Source: JAAUTS01 sp034440395 (lineage in GTDB: Bacteria; Verrucomicrobiota; Verrucomicrobiia; Methylacidiphilales; JAAUTS01). Taken from it: DNA of 32,937 nt. Shown here in pieces: positions 16,380 through 22,861 of this stretch. Location: NCBI GenBank assembly GCA_034440395.1, contig JAWXBW010000014.1:1-32937 (forward strand), written 5' to 3'. The position numbers were made by a program, and so were the translations under genes. Positions within the stretch are counted from its first letter, which is position 1; each line of letters begins with the position of its first letter. The notes under the pieces were generated by a model that saw only the letters and a list, made by a program, of their open reading frames with translations, was not told where the DNA came from and ran no database searches.

Positions 16380-16634
16380 TTATTTCACTGACTTAGCCGC
16401 CTGCGATTTTAAGCGAGAGGCCTTGTTGCGATGGATAGTTTTCTTTTTAGAAGCACGGTCTAGCTCAGACTGAACTTGACTGACAAGCTTACCTGCGCCG
16501 GTTTTATCTCCGGTAGCAATTAAAGACTTGAATTTTTTAGTCACGTCTTTGATTTTAGTTTTAACTTTTCTGTTAAGCGCCTTGCGCCGGAGACTAACTC
16601 GTGCTTGTTTAGCAGCTGATTTGGTATTTGCCAT
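16380..16634 (-). CDS. rpsT: 30S ribosomal protein S20
   Basis: bS20 is a small-subunit protein that binds 16S rRNA early in assembly. The 84-residue, Lys/Arg-rich helical protein shows the family start MANTKSAAKQARVSLRRK, followed by NRKVKTKIKDVTKKF and the C-terminal block KKKTIHRNKASRLKSQ, which contains the highly conserved H-x-N-x-A-x-R-x-K-S/A. The length is typical. It is monocistronic, divergent from the HExxH protein gene (44-base gap), and ends in the 16331-16365 terminator. Confidence 0.97.
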   Translation of the reverse strand: MANTKSAAKQARVSLRRKALNRKVKTKIKDVTKKFKSLIATGDKTGAGKLVSQVQSELDRASKKKTIHRNKASRLKSQAAKSVK

Positions 16635-16678
16635 ATTGTTAATGAAAAGAATTGCAAGAGCCTCAATAAAGTCAAGCG

Positions 16679-17347
16679 ATGAAGTTCCTTAAATTCATTC
16701 TAGCTATCCTCCTACTGCCAGCGCTTTACAGCGTGGCGCGGTTTGGCTGGTTCATGTTGCAAAGTTCTTACCACGCTACTTTGCCGTGGACGGAAATAGT
16801 TACCTTCAGCCTCGGGTTCTCCACTTGTGTCTTTGCCTACCTTAGTTTACCAAGGGGAAACTGGTTCTACGTGCTAGGCCATGAGACAACACACGCCGTA
16901 GCCGTGCTTGTAAGTGGAGGGAAGGTCTCAGGGTTCAAAATAAGCTCTCAGGGCGGTCACGTTGTCACAGACCGCATCTCCGCATGGATCGCTCTCTCAC
17001 CATATTTTATTCCCTTTTACCCCATTGTCGTTGGCTTAACTTGGTCACTGACACTCTTCTTTAAGCCCGAACTTAGTTCCTATGATTGGGCTTTCCTTCT
17101 TATCTGGGGCATCAGCTGGGGCTTCCATACCTGTCATACTCTTAGTCTGCTGAAAACCGCACAGCCCGACTTTGAAAGTCAGGGCTTCTTTTTTTCTTAT
17201 GTGGTGATTGCCTTAATGAATTTACTGGCGATTGAGCTGCTCATCTGGTGCTGGCAACAACCACTCCCCGCCCTTAATACACTGCAAGTTCTCGGCCAGT
17301 ATCTTTATGCAGACTATTTTTATTTGCTCCAGCTTGTCAAACGGTAA
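16679..17347 (+). CDS. Polytopic membrane protein with HExxH motif (M50-like)
   Basis: This 222-residue protein has a run of hydrophobic segments: ~3-20, 40-57, 104-127, 134-150, 173-196. In the second third of the N-terminal half sits GHETTHAVAVLVSGGKVSGF, with H68-E69-x-x-H72 as a zinc-site motif, followed by ISSQGGHV. This resembles the M50B/site-2-protease-like family, in which HExxH in a membrane helix is followed by a GG-x-V loop. The usual second motif (LDG/NPG-type) that gives the third zinc ligand is not clear; H152/H156 in FHTCHT might substitute. No substrate can be named. It sits 26 bases before the EIIA gene. Confidence 0.7.
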   Translation: MKFLKFILAILLLPALYSVARFGWFMLQSSYHATLPWTEIVTFSLGFSTCVFAYLSLPRGNWFYVLGHETTHAVAVLVSGGKVSGFKISSQGGHVVTDRISAWIALSPYFIPFYPIVVGLTWSLTLFFKPELSSYDWAFLLIWGISWGFHTCHTLSLLKTAQPDFESQGFFFSYVVIALMNLLAIELLIWCWQQPLPALNTLQVLGQYLYADYFYLLQLVKR

Positions 17348-17373
17348 GGGTCGACTAGGATATTTTCATCATT

Positions 17374-17829
17374 ATGCCTCTGACAAATTTTTTTCTTAAC
17401 CCTATCATTCTTTCTAATCTGGTAAGCACGAGCATGACAGACGTGCTGGACGAGATGGTAGAATTTCTCGTGGCGCAAAAACTCATCCCCCTTGACCTAA
17501 AAGAAAAAGCTCTTTCCGCCCTACTCGTCAGGGAGGGTAAGCTTTCCACCGCAGTCGGAGATGGGCTAGCTATACCCCACGCTTCTATCGGCGGACTTCC
17601 AGATCCTGTCGTAATCGTAGCTAAATCAGAAAAAGGTATCCTCCATTCGTCTCCTGATGGTAAACCCATTTACCTCTTCTTTCTTGTTCTCGTGCCTAGC
17701 CATGACTACGGGGCACACCTACGCACACTCGCTCAAATAGGGAAATTCTTGAGCCAGCCTAGCATGAAGCAAAAACTTTGCTCCATTCAGGAACCATCCG
17801 ATTTAGTTAAACTTTTTAAAAGTATTTAG
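17374..17829 (+). CDS. ptsN: PTS EIIA domain protein, PtsN-like
   Basis: This is a stand-alone phosphotransferase-system EIIA domain of the fructose/mannitol (type 2) class, 151 residues. The phosphorylated histidine is H69 within VGDGLAIPHASI. Other family features are the early acidic helix DVLDEMVEFLVAQ, the strand VIVAKSEKGI, the block IYLFFLVLVP, and a C-terminal helix AHLRTLAQIGKFLSQP. No sugar transporter (EIIBC) is nearby, which favours a regulatory PtsN role (nitrogen/potassium-type PTS) over sugar uptake. It is followed 5 bases later by argS. A -10-like TATTTT (17361-17366) lies 7 bases before the ATG. Confidence 0.88.
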   Translation: MPLTNFFLNPIILSNLVSTSMTDVLDEMVEFLVAQKLIPLDLKEKALSALLVREGKLSTAVGDGLAIPHASIGGLPDPVVIVAKSEKGILHSSPDGKPIYLFFLVLVPSHDYGAHLRTLAQIGKFLSQPSMKQKLCSIQEPSDLVKLFKSI

Positions 17830-17834
17830 ACCAG

Positions 17835-19592
17835 ATGACCACCTCGCTCCTTTTTCAACTGGAACAAAAAATCCAGCTCTGGGCCACCAACCATTACCCC
17901 GAAAGCGGTAAGGGGCCTTGGGTGAATCCCTGCCAAGATGAACGCTACGGGCATTTCCAAACCAATTGGGCTATGGTTTCCACGAAGGTTCTGAAGCTGT
18001 CACCCAAAGAGCTTGCCCAAAAACTTGTCGATGCGTTTCAAACTGATCCCGACCTCCTCCCGCCCGTTATAGCTGGACCAGGCTTCGTTAATTTTACCTT
18101 CAAAAAAGAAGCCATTCTTCACGCTCTCGACACACTCTCACAGGATCCCCATTTCGGAATTCGTTGCGTCAACCAACCGCAGCGCATCTTGCTCGACTTC
18201 AGCTCCCCTAACGTCGCCAAACAGATGCACGTAGGACATATCCGCAGCACTATTTTGGGCGAATCCCTAGCCCGCATCCTTAAAAGCCTCGGTCACCACG
18301 TCGTGACAGATAATCACCTCGGAGACTGGGGAACCCAATTCGGCATGGTTCTCCTAGGCTACAAGCGCGCCGGTAATGAGGAGGCGTTAAAGGCTGACCC
18401 CTTCGCCCATTTAGAAACCCTGTATAAATCCGTCCAAGAAGAAACGAAGACTAACGAAGCCATTTTAATTCAAGCCCGCCACGAGTTGCTCAAGCTCCAA
18501 CAAGGTGATCCCGAGAATAGAGCCCTCTGGGAAACCTTCATCACACTTTCTAAAGCGGACATCCAACGTATCTACGAACGGCTCGATATTCATTTTGACT
18601 ACACCTTAGGCGAAAGTTTCTACAACAATCTGCTGCCTCTTGTCGTACGTGAAATGAAAGAAAAAGGCATTGCCCGTGAGAGTGAAGGAGCCATCGCAGT
18701 ATTTTCTGATCAAACCTTACCTCCGAAACATGATCCCTTCCTCGTCGTTGAAAAAGGTGGTGCCACGAAAGATGCACCTTTCATCATCCAGAAATCAGAC
18801 GGCGCCTATCTTTACGGCACGACAGATCTAGCCACCATTAAATACCGCCTAGAAACTCTCCACGTAGAGCAAAGCATCTACGTCACAGACTCCCGCCAAC
18901 AGCAACACTTTAACCAACTCTTTGCCACGACGAAACGCTGGGGAATCCCCATGGAGTTAGAGCATGTCTGGTTCGGAACCATCCTAGGCCCTGATAAAAC
19001 ACCCATCAAAACGCGTGAGGGTAAGCCGATCAAGTTAAAGGAATTATTAGATGAAGCGGAACAGCGCGCTGGTAATATTCTCCTAGAAAAACGCCCCAAC
19101 ATGGAGCCGGAGAAACAAAAGGCTATCGCCCGTGTGGTGGGTTTAGGTGCCTTAAAATATGCCGATCAAGCACAGAACCGTAATCTGGACTACGTCTTCG
19201 ACTGGGATAAAATGTTAGCCTTTGACGGAAACACGGCACCCTACCTCATCAACGCCTATGTCCGCACCCGCTCCATTCTACGTAAAGCTGGTCTTCCCCT
19301 AGGCGGCCTTCCACTCTCACTGGAGCATGAAGTCGAGTTGGAACTTAGCCGTAAGTTACTAGCCTATGGGGATTGCCTCCATGCCGTTACCCAAGAATAT
19401 CGGCCCCACTTACTCTGCACCTATCTTTTTGAAACCGCTGCCTTGTTCCATAAGTTTTTTGAAAATTGCCCCGTGCTCCGTGCGGAGACCGATACGCTTA
19501 AAAACAGTCGGCTTGTTCTTAGTCAATTAACGGGCGATGTTTTAAAATCAGGACTTTGGCACCTAGGAATCGGAACAGTCGAAGAAATGTAA
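17835..19592 (+). CDS. argS: Arginine--tRNA ligase
   Basis: This class I synthetase charges tRNA-Arg. The 585-residue length is normal. The N-terminal tRNA-recognition (Arg_tRNA_synt_N) domain occupies residues ~1-90. The ATP-binding HIGH motif is HVGH in DFSSPNVAKQMHVGHIRST. The core continues with HHVVTDNHLGDWGTQFGM. The block GTTDLATIKYRLE and the KMSK-equivalent region KTREGKPIKLKELLDEA follow, then a DALR anticodon-binding domain, recognisable at ALKYADQAQNR...FDGNTAPYLINAYVRTRSI. It lies 5 bases after the EIIA gene. It is convergent with the minus-strand gene that ends at 19599. Confidence 0.96.
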   Translation: MTTSLLFQLEQKIQLWATNHYPESGKGPWVNPCQDERYGHFQTNWAMVSTKVLKLSPKELAQKLVDAFQTDPDLLPPVIAGPGFVNFTFKKEAILHALDTLSQDPHFGIRCVNQPQRILLDFSSPNVAKQMHVGHIRSTILGESLARILKSLGHHVVTDNHLGDWGTQFGMVLLGYKRAGNEEALKADPFAHLETLYKSVQEETKTNEAILIQARHELLKLQQGDPENRALWETFITLSKADIQRIYERLDIHFDYTLGESFYNNLLPLVVREMKEKGIARESEGAIAVFSDQTLPPKHDPFLVVEKGGATKDAPFIIQKSDGAYLYGTTDLATIKYRLETLHVEQSIYVTDSRQQQHFNQLFATTKRWGIPMELEHVWFGTILGPDKTPIKTREGKPIKLKELLDEAEQRAGNILLEKRPNMEPEKQKAIARVVGLGALKYADQAQNRNLDYVFDWDKMLAFDGNTAPYLINAYVRTRSILRKAGLPLGGLPLSLEHEVELELSRKLLAYGDCLHAVTQEYRPHLLCTYLFETAALFHKFFENCPVLRAETDTLKNSRLVLSQLTGDVLKSGLWHLGIGTVEEM

Positions 19593-19598
19593 CGCCGC

Positions 19599-20084
19599 TT
19601 ATTTCTTCTCTGCCCGAATCAAGGCTGGCAACTCCACCCAACTCACTCCAGAAATAGTGTCGAATATGCTTAAATAAGCTGTGACTTTTTCTTCAGGAAA
19701 TTTCCCATAGAGCTCCTCGACTGCTTTAGTCAATTTAGTCGCGTCCATTTCTTTAGGAAAAGAATCCACGCTGCCCACGCCATCGTGCTTGATGCCTAAG
19801 GAATCTAAGAACGCCGTCATAACGGGAACTTGCGTTGTAGCTAGCCAGAGAATCATAAGATTTTGCGTTACGACATGAAACTGAGGTAATTGCAGAAAAG
19901 GCCGAAAGAGTTCATGACGTGCTACCCGCGGGGTCTCCAGTATCATTTTGGCGCGGATCTTAAGGTTAGGTCCCACATCATCCATCACACGACGATATAA
20001 TTTCTTCTCGTTCTGATAGGCTACTTCTAAGATTTCATGATTTAGGGCGGGAGACAAGGTGCTCCATAACTCTGTGGCGTGCAT
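19599..20084 (-). CDS. Conserved-looking hypothetical cytoplasmic protein
   Basis: Using ATG 20084 the protein has 161 residues, with no signal peptide and no membrane segment. It is mainly helical and moderately charged. Visible stretches are LNHEILEVAYQNEKKLYRRVMDDVG, RVARHELFRPFLQLPQF, NLMILWLATTQVPVMTAFLDSLGIKHDG, and a closing KAVEELYGKFPEEKVTAYLSIF. I do not recognise the family. An upstream start at 20153 would add 23 residues rich in Cys and His that look like non-coding sequence. It lies between argS and mnmE on the opposite strand, with only 6 bases to the argS stop. Confidence 0.7.
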   Translation of the reverse strand: MHATELWSTLSPALNHEILEVAYQNEKKLYRRVMDDVGPNLKIRAKMILETPRVARHELFRPFLQLPQFHVVTQNLMILWLATTQVPVMTAFLDSLGIKHDGVGSVDSFPKEMDATKLTKAVEELYGKFPEEKVTAYLSIFDTISGVSWVELPALIRAEKK

Positions 20085-20193
20085 AGAAATAAGACAGTGA
20101 CGGAATTTTCTAACATGGCAAGAACAGGAATACGTTAAGTCATTTAAGTGCAACTAATGCCGAAATATCTTTAGTCCTAGTAAATAGGTAGTC

Positions 20194-20221
20194 TTGAAGT
20201 TGTTGGACTAAGCTCTATAAT
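20194..20221 (+). promoter_or_regulatory. mnmE promoter, probably giving a leaderless GTG-start mRNA
   Basis: TTGAAG at 20194-20199, a 16-base spacer and a perfect TATAAT at 20216-20221, followed by 7 bases and the GTG start codon at 20229. The expected +1 falls at or next to the G of GTG. No Shine-Dalgarno is present. Confidence 0.6.
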
Positions 20222-20228
20222 TAATGAC

Positions 20229-21548
20229 GTGGAAAACGATACCATCATAGCCCTAGCGACTCCTTCTGGAAGCTCAGCCTTAGCCCTGCTCCGCATCAGC
20301 GGTTCACTCTCCCATTCCATCGTTGCTACCCTTTCTTCTAAACCACCCCAAATAGGACAAACTGTTTACACCATTTTACGCTCAGGCACTCACACCATCG
20401 ACGACGTCATTCTCAATACGTGGTCTTTACCCAAGTCTTACACAGGAGAAGATTTAGTGGAAATTAGCTGCCACGGGAACATGCTCATCGTGCAGCGACT
20501 CATTGAAGAAATTTGCCTCCTTGGTGCCCGCCTCGCTCAACCTGGTGAGTTTACCCAGCGCGCTTTTCTCAATGGTAAAATGGATTTGACCCAAGCAGAA
20601 GCCGTGATCGATCTCATCAATGCTCGCACCGACCGTGCCTTGCGTGCCGCCCGCACGCTGCAAAGCGGGGCACTCGGAGAAAAACTGGAAAGCGAGCGCG
20701 AAAATCTTCTCCAAGTTCTAGCCCATCTCGAAGCCTACATTGATTTTCCCGAGGAAGCCATTGACCCAGAAGTTGGACTCTCTTTTGAACTTAAAATCAA
20801 CGCTACATTGAAAACGATTCAAAACCTTTTGCTCTCCTCCCGCGAGGGGCAGCTCTTACGTAATGGCTTAAGAGTCGCCCTTGTCGGCCATCCTAACGCA
20901 GGCAAGTCCAGCCTGATGAATGCCTTGTTAGAAAAAAATCGCTCCATCGTCAGTCCTCATGCTGGCACCACTCGTGACACGGTGGAAGAAAGTATTCAGC
21001 TAGACGGAATCCACGTTCACCTCATTGACACCGCTGGCCTGCGTAGTTCCCAAGATGAAATTGAACAACTCGGCATTGCCCGCACCCAGCTTGCCATCTC
21101 TGAGGCCGACCTCATTCTCTGGGTAATCGACAGCAGTATTCCAGAAACGCCGCTGGATTCTACACCATTCCCCGCCCACACACCGCTCCTACGTTGCTAT
21201 AACAAATCCGACCTCAACAGCACGCAACAAAATCCAAACCTAAGTGTCTCCTGTAAAAATGGGGATGGTATTCCTGAACTGAGACATGCCATGTCCCTAG
21301 CTCTTCAGCTCAACAGCTCCGCAGCTTCCTTGGATGAAGTCATCATCAACACCCGCCATCAACATCACCTCCTCCTAGCCCAGACCGCTCTTCAGCAGGC
21401 TCTGCACCTCAAACAAACGCAGCAAGCCCCCGAACTCATCAGCTCCGATCTGCGCCAAGCCCTTCATGCCATTGGCGAAATCGTTGGCCAGGTCACGAAC
21501 GAAGACATCCTTGATCGTCTCTTTAAAAATTTCTGTATCGGTAAATAA
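20229..21548 (+). CDS. mnmE: tRNA uridine-5-carboxymethylaminomethyl modification GTPase
   Basis: MnmE works with MnmG to modify U34 of certain tRNAs. The 439-residue protein has an N-terminal folate-binding domain (TIIALATPSGSSALALLRISG, PGEFTQRAFLNGKMDL). A helical domain with the inserted G domain follows. The P-loop is GHPNAGKSS (~220-228); HAGTTRDTVEE is the G2 loop, LIDTAGL G3, and CYNKSD G4. The C-terminal FCIGK carries the functionally essential Cys of the C-[IL]GK motif. The start is GTG at 20229; a neighbouring ATG at 20224 is out of frame. It is followed by pyrD after 9 bases, so they are probably co-transcribed. Confidence 0.96.
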   Translation: MENDTIIALATPSGSSALALLRISGSLSHSIVATLSSKPPQIGQTVYTILRSGTHTIDDVILNTWSLPKSYTGEDLVEISCHGNMLIVQRLIEEICLLGARLAQPGEFTQRAFLNGKMDLTQAEAVIDLINARTDRALRAARTLQSGALGEKLESERENLLQVLAHLEAYIDFPEEAIDPEVGLSFELKINATLKTIQNLLLSSREGQLLRNGLRVALVGHPNAGKSSLMNALLEKNRSIVSPHAGTTRDTVEESIQLDGIHVHLIDTAGLRSSQDEIEQLGIARTQLAISEADLILWVIDSSIPETPLDSTPFPAHTPLLRCYNKSDLNSTQQNPNLSVSCKNGDGIPELRHAMSLALQLNSSAASLDEVIINTRHQHHLLLAQTALQQALHLKQTQQAPELISSDLRQALHAIGEIVGQVTNEDILDRLFKNFCIGK

Positions 21549-21557
21549 TTTTCTATC

Positions 21558-22556
21558 ATGATCTACTCGAAGCTCCTCCGTCCTCTTTTCTTTAAAGCTG
21601 ATCCCGAATGGATTCATCATCTCTCTATCCAAGCCATGTGCCGCACCCCATTGCCTTGGTTCCTCACATTAGGCCAAAGTGCGCCCTCCGATCCGCTCGA
21701 ACTCTTCGGCCTAAGATTCCGCAACCGCATCGGACTAGCCGCAGGATTTGATAAAAACGCTGACCTCATCGCTCCCATGCATCAGCTAGGTTTTGGCTTT
21801 ACTGAATTAGGCACCATTACACAACACGCTCAACCCGGTAACCCCCAACCGAGAATATTCCGCTGCCCGCTCGAATATGGGCTCGTCAACCGCATGGGCT
21901 TTCCTAATGCGGGTGCAGAGGCTCTAGCAATAAAAATTCAGGCCGTCCGCTCGAAACAATCATGGGAGGATTACCCCATCGGTATCAATATTGGTAAATC
22001 AAAAATAACCGATCTAGACCAAGCTGCCAATGATTACGCCTCATCTTTCCGCACCTTATTTTCAGTCGCTGATTTTTTTGTCATCAACGTCAGCTCTCCC
22101 AACACACCAGGCCTCCGCACGCTGCAAAGTCGAGATGCCCTCGCTCCCATCCTCAATGCCGTCCAGAAAATCAATCGAGAACTTGGCGCAAAACCGCTCC
22201 TCTTAAAAATAGCCCCTGATCTCAGTGAACCTGAAATCGCTGACATCCTACAACTCATCTCCGACTATGCGCTGAGCGGAATCGTAGCAAGTAATACAAC
22301 CTTAGATCACTCCACCATTAGCTTAAAAGAGACGGGAGGATTAAGTGGACTGCCCGTGCGGGAAAAGAGCACGAAGGTCATTCGTTTTATCCACCAAGAA
22401 ACTCAAGGGAAAATGCCGATCATCGGAGTAGGCGGCGTTTTTACTCGAGCCGATTATTTAGAGAAGCTGGAGGCGGGTGCTTCACTGGTGCAAGTTTACA
22501 CAGGCTTTGTCTATCAAGGTCCCTGGATAGTGCATCAGTTACTAAAGTCCAATTAA
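21558..22556 (+). CDS. pyrD: Dihydroorotate dehydrogenase (quinone), class 2
   Basis: PyrD oxidises dihydroorotate to orotate in pyrimidine synthesis, passing electrons to quinone at the membrane. The 332-residue length and the N-terminal membrane-associating helices (SKLLRPLFFKADPEWIHHLSIQ) mark the class 2 form. Motifs are FRNRIGLAAGFDKN, FTELGTITQHAQPGNPQPR, NRMGFPNAGA, PIGINIGKSK. The catalytic serine block is NVSSPNTPGLR. FMN/substrate contacts follow in LLKIAPDLSEPEI, ASNTTLDHSTI, GGLSGLPV, IIGVGGVF and GASLVQVYTGF. It follows mnmE by 9 bases. A weak hairpin with a T-run follows the stop. Confidence 0.96.
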   Translation: MIYSKLLRPLFFKADPEWIHHLSIQAMCRTPLPWFLTLGQSAPSDPLELFGLRFRNRIGLAAGFDKNADLIAPMHQLGFGFTELGTITQHAQPGNPQPRIFRCPLEYGLVNRMGFPNAGAEALAIKIQAVRSKQSWEDYPIGINIGKSKITDLDQAANDYASSFRTLFSVADFFVINVSSPNTPGLRTLQSRDALAPILNAVQKINRELGAKPLLLKIAPDLSEPEIADILQLISDYALSGIVASNTTLDHSTISLKETGGLSGLPVREKSTKVIRFIHQETQGKMPIIGVGGVFTRADYLEKLEAGASLVQVYTGFVYQGPWIVHQLLKSN

Positions 22557-22861
22557 AGTTAGGACACAGCCTTGGGTGCAAGGAGTTATTTTTTTGGTTT
22601 ATTGCCACTGCCGTGCTTCTTGCGTAGAGCGGACATAGAACTGATTACGGGCTCAGGGTAATGCTGACCTAAGATATAGCCTGATTAAATTTGTTTATCA
22701 TGACTCATTTAATCGGGTGCGATTTGCACCTAATCCTCGAAGGGCATTAAATCCAGTTGTTCACAATCGACCCGTTTTGCGGGCTTATTCCAAGGACTCT
22801 TGGTTGACTGGTCCCTATATACCTTTGTACTCATAGTCAGTAACACACCACAAGGGAATTT
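22557..22861. other. Intergenic region between pyrD and the beta-helix gene
   Basis: No gene is seen in these 305 bases. It holds the weak pyrD terminator (22570-22595), an 8-bp inverted repeat GATTAAAT (22683-22690) / ATTTAATC (22707-22714), a small stem GGTGC-GATTT-GCACC and a CCCG-TTTTG-CGGG hairpin (22771-22783). A TTGACT at 22804-22809 could be a -35, but the matching -10 (TACTCA or TGTACT) is poor. AAGGGAA just before 22862 is a good Shine-Dalgarno for the next gene. Confidence 0.6.
22570..22595 (+). terminator. Weak intrinsic terminator after pyrD
   Basis: CCTTG-GGTG-CAAGG (22570-22583) makes a 5-bp stem, followed by GTTATTTTTTT ending at 22595. The stem is short, so strength is uncertain. 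Confidence 0.45.

Noticed and set aside
22683..22714. GATTAAAT...ATTTAATC inverted repeat as a terminator or riboswitch
   Set aside because: The stem is A+T-rich with a 16-base loop and no T-run. It may be an operator, but nothing more supports it.
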